Shown piece after piece: positions 6,960-16,002 of a stretch of 64,000 nt of DNA. Source of the DNA: Jonesia quinghaiensis DSM 15701 (GTDB lineage: Bacteria > Actinomycetota > Actinomycetes > Actinomycetales > Cellulomonadaceae); the NCBI RefSeq assembly GCF_000423205.1, contig NZ_AUHN01000004.1, forward strand, positions 558,001 to 622,000, read 5' to 3'. Under the pieces are notes generated by a model. It saw nothing but the letters and a program-made list of their open reading frames with translations, made no database searches and was not told the DNA's origin. Each line of letters starts with the position of its first letter. The first letter of the stretch is position 1. The position numbers and the translations under genes are program-made.

Positions 6960-8446
6960 CGGATCACGAGGGCCCACAAACGTATATTTACGGTGGCCCA
7001 GGTGGAATGTCAGCGAACTACGTTGACCTTGAACGCGCGGGCAAAGACATGAACAAGGTCAGTGCGCTCCTTGAGGAAGTCGGGTCCCAGTTTTTGGCCG
7101 CCCAAACGGTCCTGGAACAAGCAGCTGACGCTGGGTACGCCTACACCGAACGCTTCCAACCCGAACAGTCTTACAACTTCACCACCTATGACATCGAAAA
7201 ATACTATTCCTTAGCCGGTGACATCAATATGAATGCGGGCTTGATCTCAGACTACCGAGAGAGGATAAGTGCCCTAGCAGACACCGTATTTTTCACCAAG
7301 CAGGAGTATCTTCACGCTAACGACATTGTCGCGAACAACATGGCTCTGCGCCCTGGTGGCATGGATATCCCACTTTCCAGCACTGTCAACATGTCGCGTA
7401 GAGGAGCCTCGCTATCGAGTTTGTCCATTTTCTCAACGAAAATGGGGGCAAAGGACCATGCTTGGAAGGATGAAGTCGGTGACTTTGCGGCACAGGTAGT
7501 CTCGGGGATGTTTCCCCGCCACGTGAGCCCGGCGCCGCAAATAGCTTTTGGTCTTCTCGATCAGAAGACCGGGATGTTTGAGCGTCGGAGCGACGCTCAA
7601 GACCCCTTTTTTACCTTTATCGCGTTGGGTGCAGGCCTTGGGTTGCATGCTTTAGCCAAGCCACTCAACCCTGATGCGATGCGGAAGAGCTTCCGCGCGC
7701 GCCTAGCTGTTCAACGTGTCGAGGCCAGCCCGGTGCGATCCGCCAGTGATATCGCACAGGTTGCGAAAAATGTTCCCGCGAAAACAACCACCATGCATAA
7801 GCAAGTGATGTACACCAAAGAGGGGGAGAAGGTGTCGGTCATTATTGTGCCCGGAACCCAATTGGGGCTCCCCAAACTCGTTGGCAAACAAGAAGCGCGC
7901 AGTCAGGTGTCAAATGTCATGCTGATGGCGCAACAAGACTCTACGGCTCCCGCGTCAATTCTGTACCAAGAGGGATTAGCGAAACTTGTCGAACCGGGGG
8001 AGAAAATCATCCTTGCCGGGCACTCTCAAGCGGGAATGATCACTGCGCTGAGCACCCTCAATGATGATGTTGCTGCACGGTACGACATTCAAGGAGTGGT
8101 GACCTACGGTGGGCCAACTGGGGGGATCGTCACGGACGAGAACATTCCTGTGATGCACATCGAAAATAGTGCTGATTTTGTTCCAGCGTTGGATACCGCA
8201 CGCAACCCTGATGGTGTGAACCGCCTAACTGTCCTGGGGTACGTGGAAGACGACGCGCACAATATGGGGACCTACGAGCAGATCGCCCGTAACGCTGAAC
8301 AGGTTGGCGACGAATCGTTCGACATCATGAGCGCAAAGATCTTCGGGCAACTCGATGGGGCGCTTGTTGGGCCAGCCTCAAGCACCACCCTGTCGAGTTC
8401 TGAGGCGCTGTACCAGGGGCCCGCAGCGTGGTTTAAGGTCAACTGA
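6956..8446 (+). CDS. Alpha/beta-hydrolase with helical T7SS-like N-terminus
   Basis: A 496-residue protein coupled by a 4-nt overlap to the WXG-like gene. Residues 1 to about 150 are helical and polar (SANYVDLERAGKDMNKVSAL), resembling N-terminal targeting domains of ESX substrates. A linker follows, then a lipase/esterase-like core with the nucleophile elbow GHSQAG (Ser357), a likely acid in the NSADFVPALD region and a C-terminal His435 in DDAHNMGTYEQI. There is no Sec signal peptide. The active-site triad looks complete, so enzymatic activity on an ester or lipid is likely; the substrate is unknown. The pairing suggests a secreted enzyme travelling with its WXG partner, which is an inference. 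The stretch between this gene and 8588 shows no further gene. Confidence 0.78.
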   Translation: MTDHEGPQTYIYGGPGGMSANYVDLERAGKDMNKVSALLEEVGSQFLAAQTVLEQAADAGYAYTERFQPEQSYNFTTYDIEKYYSLAGDINMNAGLISDYRERISALADTVFFTKQEYLHANDIVANNMALRPGGMDIPLSSTVNMSRRGASLSSLSIFSTKMGAKDHAWKDEVGDFAAQVVSGMFPRHVSPAPQIAFGLLDQKTGMFERRSDAQDPFFTFIALGAGLGLHALAKPLNPDAMRKSFRARLAVQRVEASPVRSASDIAQVAKNVPAKTTTMHKQVMYTKEGEKVSVIIVPGTQLGLPKLVGKQEARSQVSNVMLMAQQDSTAPASILYQEGLAKLVEPGEKIILAGHSQAGMITALSTLNDDVAARYDIQGVVTYGGPTGGIVTDENIPVMHIENSADFVPALDTARNPDGVNRLTVLGYVEDDAHNMGTYEQIARNAEQVGDESFDIMSAKIFGQLDGALVGPASSTTLSSSEALYQGPAAWFKVN

Positions 8447-8587
8447 CCTTGCTTGAACTGCTGGATTTCTGGGCGCAGCCCGTGCTGCCCCGGATAGTTA
8501 CTGCGGCTCCGCCATTTTGACGAGTAGGTGTGGGTGGAAGTGGAGACTGGTCGTGCGGGTTGAGTTCCACACCTCTAGAGTGTGCAT

Positions 8588-9511
8588 ATGAGCCAGATCA
8601 CACAGCGTGAGTTTGTGCGGGGAGTTTTTCCTGACATGACCGGTGTTGAGCACTGGATGCTTGACCTGCCAACAACCCGCCTCCACGTAGCGGTAGCCGG
8701 TGACCCCACCAAACCGCCGGTGATTCTGCTCCACGGGTTCCCCCAAAACTGGTGGGAATGGCGTGAAGTGATTGCACCACTCGCCGCGAATCACTGGGTC
8801 ATTGCACCAGACCTCCGCGGCGCCGGGTGGAGTGATATCCCAGCCACCGGGTACACGGTCGATGACCACGCCCAAGACATTGTGGCGCTCATGGACGTAC
8901 TCTCCATACCCAGTGCGGCGCTAGTCACCCACGACTACGGTTCACTGATCGGCTACCACCTGGCGGACTCCCACACGGGGCGCATCAACCAACATATTGC
9001 GATGTCCGCACCACCACCCAGCCTCACCGTTGACAGTGGGTGGGTTGGGCACCTGTGGCGGTCTTGGTATCAAGTGGCGATGTGGTTGCCCGGGATAGGG
9101 TCAACAGCCATATCCAGTGGCAAACAACGTTTCGCCACCCACCTCCTTGAGGCCTACTCGGCATACCCCGAAGTATGGACACCCCAAGACCGTGACATGT
9201 TCTTAGTGCCACTGCGCAACCCTCAACGGGCTAAAGCGATGGGGAAAGTCCACCGGCAACTCATCCACCCACAAGCCCGCAGGCTCCTGGCAGCCGGGCG
9301 CGCATCGGCCATGGTCAAAGTCCCCACCACACTGCTCGTTGGTGAAATTGACCCACTAGTGGGGGCGATGGTCCGCCACGGGTACACCGACGGCGCTGAC
9401 CCTGGCGTCACCATCAAAGTGGTATCAGACGCCTCCCACTATGTGGTTGACGACCAGTCCGTGTCTGTGGCAGCGATCATCAACTCCACCTTGGCGTCTA
9501 CTACTCGATGA
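8588..9511 (+). CDS. Alpha/beta-hydrolase, epoxide-hydrolase-like
   Basis: A 307-residue cytosolic hydrolase. The oxyanion motif [11 protein letters not shown] (from residue 49) and nucleophile elbow [10 protein letters not shown] place Asp116 as nucleophile, as in epoxide hydrolases and haloalkane dehalogenases rather than Ser esterases. The general base is His284 in [10 protein letters not shown]. The cap region is rich in Trp/Met, which suits hydrophobic substrates. Whether it opens epoxides or dehalogenates cannot be decided from the sequence. The ATG at 8588 is chosen over GTG 8582 because family members start at about this point. The last 11 bases overlap the 3' end of the opposing chemoreceptor gene. 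Confidence 0.88.
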   Translation: MSQITQREFVRGVFPDMTGVEHWMLDLPTTRLHVAVAGDPTKPPVILLHGFPQNWWEWREVIAPLAANHWVIAPDLRGAGWSDIPATGYTVDDHAQDIVALMDVLSIPSAALVTHDYGSLIGYHLADSHTGRINQHIAMSAPPPSLTVDSGWVGHLWRSWYQVAMWLPGIGSTAISSGKQRFATHLLEAYSAYPEVWTPQDRDMFLVPLRNPQRAKAMGKVHRQLIHPQARRLLAAGRASAMVKVPTTLLVGEIDPLVGAMVRHGYTDGADPGVTIKVVSDASHYVVDDQSVSVAAIINSTLASTTR

Positions 9512-11051
9512 TCGCTTTGGTGACAGCAACCTGCTCAGTGAGCACTGAACCAATAACATTCTGGGTTTCGTTGATGCGCTCCACCACGTCACGAATACCA
9601 GCCAGTGACTTCACCGTGGCTTCAACCTGCTGCTGAATCGCCGTGATTTTCTGCTCCACCTCAGCGGTAGCGCGCTCAGTTTCATTGGCGAGTTCCTTCA
9701 CCTCACTGGCAACCACCGCGAAACCCCGCCCAGCTTGACCAGCACGCGCTGCTTCAATGGTGGCGTTCAGCGCCAACAGGTTCGTCTGCCCAGCAATGGA
9801 CTGAATGGTCTTCACAACTTGACCAATTTCCTTGCTGGAATTACCTAACCCAGCAACGTCCTTGTCAGCGTTGATCACTAAATCTTGACCCTCTGTGGCA
9901 ACACCTGTTGCCGTGATGACGTTACGTTCCACCTCTTCAATGGACTCCAACAACTCACGGCCAGCAGTGGCCAGTTTTTCTGCAGCCCCAAAACGCTCCA
10001 ACGCCTGACCAATAAGGAACGCCGTGTTCTGCAGCGCGGCACGGCGGCTCGCTGACAGCTCCACGTACTCGGTGACGAAAAAGTCCATCGTTCCCACAAA
10101 CTGGCCAGACACCAAAATGGGAAGACACACCCCAGACTTCACACCAGCGCGCCTCGCAGCAGGGGCACGAACACAATCGTTGACCTCAGCAAGATCAGGC
10201 ACAAACGTCAACTGCATGGACTCCCAGGTGCGGCCCGACAAGCCGACACCCCGGGCAAACGAAGCCTCACGGGTGACCTTACGGAACTCAGGCCCAGCAT
10301 CACCAGATTCCGTGGAGTACCGCAATACCCGGTCACGCTCATCAAGCTGCCAAAACGAACCATACGCCCAACCAAAACCTTTCCGCACTTCATCAAGGGC
10401 GACACGCAACGCATCCTGCGCACTGTGGGCTTCAGTAACAGCACGCAAAACCGCTGAACTAGCAGCAGTGTCCTGCTGCATTTCACGCTGAGTTTCAGCA
10501 GAGGCGAGACGCTCCAACGTTTGGGACACCAACACCCCAATACTTTTTAACGCAGCCAACCGGGTAGCCGGAATATCCAACTCTTCCAACGCGAAAAAGT
10601 CCATCGTGCCCACAACCTCACCGTGCACAATGAGGGGGAAACACACACCAGACTTCACACCAGCACGCACAGCAACAGGGGCGCGAACACAATCCTCAAC
10701 CTCGCCCAAGTTCTTCACCACAACGATGTCCTTCGAGCGCCACGTGCGCCCCGCAAGCCCCACACCAGGAGCGAACGACGCCTCACGGGTCACCTGCCGA
10801 AACTCAGTCCCAGCATCGCCAGACTCCACCGCGAAACGCAGCACCTGAGCTTCTGGGTCAACCGCCCAGTACGAGCCGTACGCCCACCCAAACTGTTCAC
10901 GCACAAAACGCAACGCAGCTTCAGCGCCAGCATCAAAAGTCTTGGCAACAGCTAACGCCTGAACCACGTCAGTGACAGCACGGACGTCAGCCTGAGCGTC
11001 GTGGAGTTGCTGCGATATCCCGGTGTCCGGGCGAGAGGAACGTCGAAACAT
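9501..11051 (-). CDS. Soluble methyl-accepting chemotaxis-type protein with twin GAF domains
   Basis: A 516-residue protein without membrane segments. GAF 1 (about 35-185) and GAF 2 (about 200-350) are close internal duplicates: both carry ESGDAG.EFR.VTREASF, GVGL.GRTW, DCVRAP and [10 protein letters not shown] followed by GTMDFF. Each therefore has the same two cysteines (in DCVRAP and SGVC). A coiled signalling domain follows, with the CheW/CheA hairpin tip around [24 protein letters not shown] and ligand-binding periplasmic domains are absent, so it is a cytosolic sensor acting through CheA/CheW; no che genes are in the window. The paired cysteines suggest redox, metal or haem sensing, which is unproven. 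Confidence 0.93.
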   Translation of the reverse strand: MFRRSSRPDTGISQQLHDAQADVRAVTDVVQALAVAKTFDAGAEAALRFVREQFGWAYGSYWAVDPEAQVLRFAVESGDAGTEFRQVTREASFAPGVGLAGRTWRSKDIVVVKNLGEVEDCVRAPVAVRAGVKSGVCFPLIVHGEVVGTMDFFALEELDIPATRLAALKSIGVLVSQTLERLASAETQREMQQDTAASSAVLRAVTEAHSAQDALRVALDEVRKGFGWAYGSFWQLDERDRVLRYSTESGDAGPEFRKVTREASFARGVGLSGRTWESMQLTFVPDLAEVNDCVRAPAARRAGVKSGVCLPILVSGQFVGTMDFFVTEYVELSASRRAALQNTAFLIGQALERFGAAEKLATAGRELLESIEEVERNVITATGVATEGQDLVINADKDVAGLGNSSKEIGQVVKTIQSIAGQTNLLALNATIEAARAGQAGRGFAVVASEVKELANETERATAEVEQKITAIQQQVEATVKSLAGIRDVVERINETQNVIGSVLTEQVAVTKAIIE

Positions 11052-11117
11052 GGGTGGGCCAATCGGTAGGGGAAACTGTTGGGCTACGGCTGCGATGCCG
11101 CAACGGGGAGCGCTTGT

Positions 11118-11151
11118 CTATATACCCCTATCGGTATAGTTCAACGTTGAA
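11118..11151. promoter_or_regulatory. Two adjacent palindromes, candidate operators
   Basis: TATACC (11121-11126) and GGTATA (11133-11138) form one inverted repeat. Immediately after it, TTCAACGTTGAA (11140-11151) is a perfect 12-bp palindrome of the kind bound by MarR- or TetR-type dimers. They lie 70-100 bp upstream of the chemoreceptor start and about 200 bp upstream of the flavin oxidoreductase start, so either gene could be the target. Between here and 11346 I see no supported gene. Confidence 0.5.
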
Positions 11152-11346
11152 TTAATGGGATTCATGGGTGATCTGCGCTGCACTTCGGCGTGTCGTGCGA
11201 TGCGTCACCCCACGTCACGACGGCGTGTCACCTCCACATCACACCCCCTACTCACCCCGCTACCACCTCGATACACCCACAAGCCACCCAGAAAAAACCT
11301 CACACCCCAAGAAATAACAACCAGCCCCCAACCGTTACACCACGAT

Positions 11347-12327
11347 GTGACTGTTTACTCGATGCTCGACCTCGCCATCACCGCCCCCGGCCAACACATC
11401 AGCGACGCCCTCGCCGCCACCGTCCCCGCCGCACAAACAGCAGAACGCACCGGCTACCACCGCGTCTGGTACGCCGAACACCACAACATGCCCAGCATCG
11501 CGTCCTCCGCCACCAGCGTGCTCATCGCCCACATCGCCGCCCACACAAACACCATCCGGCTAGGAGCCGGAGGAGTGATGCTCCCCAACCACTCACCACT
11601 GACCATCGCCGAACAATACGGCACCCTCGCAGAACTCCACCCCGGACGCATCGACCTCGGCCTAGGCCGCGCACCAGGCGGCGACCAGGCCATGCTCGCC
11701 GCACTACGCCGCAACCCCCAAGACGCCGAAAACTTCCCCACAGACATCATCGAACTCCAGTCATACCTCGGGAACCGGCTCCCCACCGACGCCGTCAACG
11801 CCTACCCAGGCCGAGGCACCAACGTGCCCCTCTACATCCTGGGATCCTCACTCTTCGGCGCCCAACTCGCCGCCCGCCTCGGCCTGCCCTACGCATTCGC
11901 CTCACACTTCGCACCCGCAGCACTACACCAAGCACTCAACGTCTACCGCGAAACCTTCCAACCCTCCGAAACCCTGGACGCGCCCTACACCATCGCCGCC
12001 CTCAACGTCATCGCCGGAGACACCACCACCTGGGCCACCCACGAAATGGCCCGCACCCAACGCCAACGCCTCCGCGGATTCCTCAAAAACCGGGCAGACG
12101 ACCTCACCGACGCAGACATCGACACCATCCTGCGCTCACCCCACGGCGACACCATCCGCGACATGATGCGCTACACAGCCACCGGCACCATCGACGACAT
12201 CCGCCCCTACATCACCGGATTCATCCAAGACACCGGCGCCGACGAAATCATCGTCGCCCACGCCGTATCAGGACTCGACGAACGCCTCCGCAGCATAGAA
12301 ATCCTCGCCGAAGCGCTCGCAGAATAA
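11347..12327 (+). CDS. LLM-class flavin-dependent oxidoreductase (luciferase-like monooxygenase)
   Basis: A 326-residue TIM-barrel flavoprotein of the YhbW/MsnO8-like group. Typical segments are LDLAI near the start, [13 protein letters not shown] (the 'R.W.aEHH' signature), [31 protein letters not shown] and [28 protein letters not shown]. The start is set at GTG 11347, since the 64 in-frame codons upstream are basic/proline-rich and unlike the family. No Shine-Dalgarno is evident, so it may be leaderless or start at 11362. It probably uses FMN with a separate reductase; the substrate is unknown. Codon choice is extremely C-rich at third positions compared with neighbours. Confidence 0.9.
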   Translation: MTVYSMLDLAITAPGQHISDALAATVPAAQTAERTGYHRVWYAEHHNMPSIASSATSVLIAHIAAHTNTIRLGAGGVMLPNHSPLTIAEQYGTLAELHPGRIDLGLGRAPGGDQAMLAALRRNPQDAENFPTDIIELQSYLGNRLPTDAVNAYPGRGTNVPLYILGSSLFGAQLAARLGLPYAFASHFAPAALHQALNVYRETFQPSETLDAPYTIAALNVIAGDTTTWATHEMARTQRQRLRGFLKNRADDLTDADIDTILRSPHGDTIRDMMRYTATGTIDDIRPYITGFIQDTGADEIIVAHAVSGLDERLRSIEILAEALAE

Positions 12328-12343
12328 CGAACACCAGCACAAC

Positions 12344-12380
12344 AAAAAGTGGGTGAGAGGCATCACGATGCCTCCCACCC
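12344..12380 (-). terminator. Rho-independent terminator of the holin-like gene
   Basis: GAGGCAT (12357-12363) and ATGCCTC (12368-12374) form the upper stem with loop CACG. GTGGG (12349-12353) pairs with CCCAC after a small bulge. On the minus strand the stem is followed by TTTTT (complement of 12344-12348). It may serve the convergent oxidoreductase gene as well. Confidence 0.7.
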
Positions 12381-12451
12381 GCTCGCTCGCTCACCACGCA
12401 ACCGCTTAGCCGCTCAGCGACCGCTCAGCGCAGCTCATAACCTGCAAGCAG

Positions 12452-12850
12452 TTAGTCGTTCGCACGCAACAAGCCGTTCCCCACCGAACTAACCACCGCG
12501 ATGATCACAGCAGCAAGCATCGCCCACCAGAACCCGTTGACCTCAATACCCCACGAGTTGGACTGAGTGATCCACGCAGCAAGCAAAATCATCACCGCGT
12601 TAATCACCAACAAGAACAACCCCAACGTGAGGATGATCAACGGGAACGACAAGAACTGGGCAATCGGCTTCACAATCGCGTTGATCAACGCGAAGATCAG
12701 AGCAACAACCAAGAACACCGCCGAACGGTTGATGAACTCGTTGCCGTCCACGATGGAGAACTCCCCAATCACCTGGAAATTTGCCCCCAGGAGAAGGGTT
12801 GTCAACCAGAACGCCACGGCAGTTACAATAAGTCTCTTAATAAAATCCAT
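12452..12850 (-). CDS. Phage-holin-4-type small membrane protein
   Basis: A 132-residue polytopic protein with four hydrophobic segments: about 8-25, 44-62, 68-95 and 105-125. The NAIVKPIAQFLSFPLIILTLGLFLLVINAVM stretch (quoted in part: INAIVKPIAQFL) is the hallmark of the Phage_holin_4_2 family. Despite the family name these are chromosomal membrane proteins found singly in many actinobacteria, and there is no phage context here. The function is unknown. It is divergently oriented from the aminotransferase gene, with a promoter-containing spacer between them. Confidence 0.88.
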   Translation of the reverse strand: MDFIKRLIVTAVAFWLTTLLLGANFQVIGEFSIVDGNEFINRSAVFLVVALIFALINAIVKPIAQFLSFPLIILTLGLFLLVINAVMILLAAWITQSNSWGIEVNGFWWAMLAAVIIAVVSSVGNGLLRAND

Positions 12851-12928
12851 ACTGTTATCTTGCCAGCGCTTGACCCAAAAGCGTAGGTGATATCAGATCC
12901 TCTTCACACTGATGAGAAACTATTTACT

Positions 12929-14011
12929 GTGACTACACCAAAAATCCGTGCAGCTGTCGCCTCGCTTCCAGCCTACGTACCCGGGGCTCGCATCCCTGAC
13001 GGTGTTCACGCGTACAAGGTGTCCTCCAACGAGAACCCCTACCCGCCACTGCCGTCCGTTGTTGACACCATCGCAACCGCCGCATCGGCGATCAACCGCT
13101 ACCCAGACATGGGAAACACAGACATCAGCGACGCGATGTCCACCTACCTCACCACCGACACCCACACCGTCACACCAGAACAACTGGTGTTCGGCACCGG
13201 GTCCGTGGCCGTGCTCGGGCACATCCTCCAAGCATTCGTTGACGCAGGCGACGACGTGGTCTACCCGTGGCGGTCCTTCGAGGCGTACCCCATCATCACC
13301 GCAGTATCAGGTGGGCGTAGCGTCCACGTGCCACTGACCCCCGACCACCGCCTCGACCTCGACGCCATGGCCGAAGCCATCACCGAACGCACCCGGGTTG
13401 TCTTGGTGTGCACCCCCAACAACCCCACCGGGACAGCCGTCACACACAGCCAAGTGCTGCGATTCATGGCGAAAGTCCCCAGCGATGTCCTTGTTGTCCT
13501 TGACGAGGCATACCTAGAATTTGTGCGAAAAGACGACGCACTCGATGCGCTCGCCATCGCCGAGCAATACCCCAACGTGGTGCTGCTGCGAACATTCTCC
13601 AAAGCCTACGGACTAGCAGGATTGCGTGTCGGTTACTGCATCGCCCACCCTGATGTTGCTGCCGCTATCCGCGCTGCCAGCACCCCATTCGGGGTGAACC
13701 TCATCGCTCAAGCTGCCGTTGTCGCGTCTCTTGCGGCAGTTGACGAACTCAACGAACGAGTCGAAGCGCTCGTCACCGAACGCACCCGCGTATGGACCGC
13801 ACTGCGTGGCATGGGCTGGGACATCCCACCCTCCCAAGCCAACTTCGTGTGGTTCCCCACCGGGGCCCGCACCGTTGACCTCGCCACCGATGCTCGCCAA
13901 CAAGGTCTCCTTGTGCGCCCATTCGCCGGGGAAGGGATGCGCGTCACCATCGGCGAACCGGAGGCCAACGACCTCCTCCTCACCCTCGCTGAGCGGTGGA
14001 TCACGGGCTAA
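12929..14011 (+). CDS. pat: PLP-dependent aminotransferase, Pat/HisC-like (aromatic amino acid or histidinol phosphate)
   Basis: A 360-residue class I/II fold-type I aminotransferase. The N-terminus (LPAYVPGARIP..YKVSSNENPYPPLP), NRYPDMG, YPWRSFEAYP and RTFSKAYGLAGLRVGY (with the PLP lysine) follow the corynebacterial aromatic aminotransferase Pat closely, as I remember that family. HisC activity is a common side function. The GTG at 12929 aligns with the Pat start; an upstream GTG at 12887 (14 more codons) is the alternative. TTGACC at 12870-12875 with TATCAG at 12891 could be a weak promoter favouring the later start. No his or aro operon is adjacent. Confidence 0.9.
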   Translation: MTTPKIRAAVASLPAYVPGARIPDGVHAYKVSSNENPYPPLPSVVDTIATAASAINRYPDMGNTDISDAMSTYLTTDTHTVTPEQLVFGTGSVAVLGHILQAFVDAGDDVVYPWRSFEAYPIITAVSGGRSVHVPLTPDHRLDLDAMAEAITERTRVVLVCTPNNPTGTAVTHSQVLRFMAKVPSDVLVVLDEAYLEFVRKDDALDALAIAEQYPNVVLLRTFSKAYGLAGLRVGYCIAHPDVAAAIRAASTPFGVNLIAQAAVVASLAAVDELNERVEALVTERTRVWTALRGMGWDIPPSQANFVWFPTGARTVDLATDARQQGLLVRPFAGEGMRVTIGEPEANDLLLTLAERWITG

Positions 14012-14090
14012 CCCGCCCCACTGCCTTTGCTGACGAACCCCGCACCCGCCCTAACCTCCCTCATTCACGTCCCCTTCTCCACTGCACCCC

Positions 14091-14126
14091 CGCATCCGCC
14101 CGCGCATCCGCCCGCGCATCCGCCCG
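14091..14126. repeat. 12-bp tandem repeat, three perfect units
   Basis: The unit CGCATCCGCCCG occurs three times back to back directly before a family A palindromic element. It is non-coding. Confidence 0.85.
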
Positions 14127-14131
14127 TCACG

Positions 14132-14233
14132 GGTCATGTGGCATGTTTTGGGACCGTGTGGCACGTCCTTGACGTGCCACACACGCCAAAAACATGCCAC
14201 ACAGGGGTGGCGCCTTGACTGAGAACCCGCCAC
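14132..14233. repeat. Family A nested palindromic repeat, copy 1 (upstream of MFS gene)
   Basis: A 102-bp element almost identical to the copy at 15604-15705 (three mismatches by my alignment). The outer arms are GTGGCATGTTTTGG and its near-complement ending CATGCCAC. The inner arms are GTGTGGCACGTC and GACGTGCCACAC, with almost no loop. On transcription it would fold into a long two-stage hairpin. The outer 3' flank GACTGAGAACCCGCCAC is shared by copies 1 and 2. Confidence 0.9.
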
Positions 14234-14316
14234 GATCGCACTAACCCCCTGTTTTCACTAGCCTGATATCACCACTGAAGAGTTGCTGATCAGCGCAGGC
14301 AAGGGGAGCCGCAGTT

Positions 14317-15576
14317 TTGAGCGAACAATCTGTTTGGAAAGAAGGGCCCTTTCGCTGGCTGTGGCTTGCCAACGCATCAACTACGGTCGCTCGTTCGCTA
14401 GGTGTTTTTGCGATATCCGTAACGCTTGTCACCGTTGTGGATGCATCCGCATTTCAGGTTGGGCTCGCCACGCCACTGAGCAGCCTTGGGCCACTACTAT
14501 GTGGGCTCTTTGCCGGAGTTGTTGTTGATCGGTGGGGAAACCGGCGAGTCATGATTGTCACCACATGGGGACGAATGGCGGCATACGCTGGTGCGGTCGT
14601 GGCATTCATTGCAGGCTGGCTTGGCCCATGGCACCTGCTTGTGGTGGTTTTCCTGGTCAGCGTCGCGGATGTTTTCTTCATGGCCGCTCACACGTCTATT
14701 TTGCCGCGCCTTGTTGGGCGGGCAAGAATTCCCGCTGCCACGTCTTCGCTGATGGCATCTGACCAGATCATTGCGCTTGCCGGGCCAGCAGCAGGTGGGC
14801 AACTTGTCCGACTATTACCTGCGCCGTGTGTTCTTGCGGTGTCAGTCATTGGGCAGCTGAGTGCGCTCGTGGGGTTGAAAAATATCCCACACGATGCGAA
14901 CCGTGTGTCCGGTCAAGAAGCATCGCCACGCCAACGTATGAGAGAAGCCATCGTCGACGGAGCGAAGTTCATGGCTCGCAACCGTCTCCTGCTCGCTGTC
15001 ATCCTCACGACAGCTACAAATAACTGCGCGGCTGGGGTGTATCAAGCAGCGCAATCATGGTTCATCCTCAAAGACCTTGACATTGAACCAGCTGTTTTTG
15101 GCGCGATCTGGTCAGTCAGTGCGGTGGGAGGAATCATGGGTGCTCTGATCGCTCCCCGCCTCGGCTCCGCTTGGGGTCCACTACGTGCCATGTTTTTCGC
15201 TAGTTTGTTGATGCCAATGAACTTTGCTCTTATTCCGCTGGCAACGCTATGGCCAAACTTAGCCGTGTGGAGCATCGGCCTGTCGTTCACGCTCTTTGGG
15301 TTAGCGCTGGGAGTGCTGTCAGTGAATAGCGCAACGCTTGTTGTGGCCTTAACTCCAGACACTTATCTTGCCCGCGTAGCTGCTACTCGCCGGACTGTCA
15401 CGCAAGGGGCGATGCTTCTTGGTGGCCTTGTTGGTGCACTGCTGTTGGCGTGGGTTGGTGCGGTGCCTTCTTTGTGGGTTGCGGTGGCGATTGCAACGGG
15501 GCAGGGAATTTTCCTGGTTCGGGTTGGTGTGCTGCGGCGGGGCAGCCCGACGGAAGCAGAACTTGCATCGTCATGA
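14317..15576 (+). CDS. Major facilitator superfamily exporter (macrolide/drug efflux-like)
   Basis: A 419-residue membrane protein with about 12 hydrophobic segments. After TM2 come a GLFAGVVVDRWGNRRVMI loop (the MFS 'G...DR.G.R' motif A) and FMAAHTSILPRLVG, typical of MefA/NreB-type efflux permeases. The start is TTG at 14317, with AAGGGGAG about 8 nt upstream. The gene stands alone between two 102-bp direct repeats (14132 and 15604), suggesting a cassette that could be lost or moved by recombination. The substrate is unknown; efflux of small hydrophobic compounds is inferred from family resemblance. Confidence 0.9.
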   Translation: MSEQSVWKEGPFRWLWLANASTTVARSLGVFAISVTLVTVVDASAFQVGLATPLSSLGPLLCGLFAGVVVDRWGNRRVMIVTTWGRMAAYAGAVVAFIAGWLGPWHLLVVVFLVSVADVFFMAAHTSILPRLVGRARIPAATSSLMASDQIIALAGPAAGGQLVRLLPAPCVLAVSVIGQLSALVGLKNIPHDANRVSGQEASPRQRMREAIVDGAKFMARNRLLLAVILTTATNNCAAGVYQAAQSWFILKDLDIEPAVFGAIWSVSAVGGIMGALIAPRLGSAWGPLRAMFFASLLMPMNFALIPLATLWPNLAVWSIGLSFTLFGLALGVLSVNSATLVVALTPDTYLARVAATRRTVTQGAMLLGGLVGALLLAWVGAVPSLWVAVAIATGQGIFLVRVGVLRRGSPTEAELASS

Positions 15577-15603
15577 AATAACCGACTCCTAGAGCCCGCC
15601 ACA

Positions 15604-15705
15604 GGTCATGTGGCATGTTTTGGGACCGTGTGGCACGTCCTTGACGTGCCACATACGCCAAAAACCTGCCACACAGGGGCGGCGCCTTGACTGAGAACCC
15701 GCCAC
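15604..15705. repeat. Family A nested palindromic repeat, copy 2 (downstream of MFS gene)
   Basis: A direct repeat of the 14132-14233 element, with the same nested palindrome and flank. It differs at three positions (ACAC/ACAT, ACATG/ACCTG, GGTGG/GGCGG). It is the only terminator-like structure after the MFS gene. From here to 15900 no gene is supported. Confidence 0.9.
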
Positions 15706-15903
15706 AGAGGGGACGGAGGTCCCTTGCGACCGGTGGATTTTCGCCGGGTATCGGCTGTAGTGTTTTGTTGTATACCTCCATGCGCCACGCCGAGGTGTCG
15801 CGGAGTTAAGCCAGTTCGCACCGGGTTGCTGTGCCTAGTTGTACGATGTCCACAATTTCGACGGAAAACCTTGTTGGCGCTGACGTCTGGCATGGCTACG
15901 CAT

Positions 15904-15940
15904 CCGTAAGTTACGCTGGCGTAGCCTACGGTTTCGTAGG
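15904..15940. promoter_or_regulatory. Cluster of TACG/CGTA inverted repeats, probable TetR-type operators
   Basis: Three overlapping or adjacent inverted repeats lie about 65-100 bp before the E1alpha start: CGTAA-g-TTACG (15905-15915), TACG-ctgg-CGTA (15912-15923) and CCTACG-gttt-CGTAGG (15925-15940). Repeated TACG/CGTA half-sites are typical of TetR-type lipid-metabolism regulators in actinobacteria; the actual regulator is unknown. Confidence 0.6.
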
Positions 15941-16002
15941 TTGAAGGAATCGCTCGGGAAAACCCCGTTAAGCGGACAGCCGGTAGAACAGAAGGGGGTC
16001 GC

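Noticed and set aside
11190-12356. 388-residue Arg/Pro/His-rich ORF
   Set aside because: Frame-shifted shadow of the LLM oxidoreductase; its composition is an artefact of C-ending codons.
12452-12850. Evidence for a prophage from the holin-family name
   Set aside because: Family members are ordinary chromosomal membrane proteins; no other phage gene is in the window.
14027-14218. Small ORFs with recurring peptide FGTVWHVLDVPHTPKTCHTGVA-like pieces (also near 32487 and 27025)
   Set aside because: The recurring peptide is simply the family A palindrome read in one frame; no ribosome site or domain.
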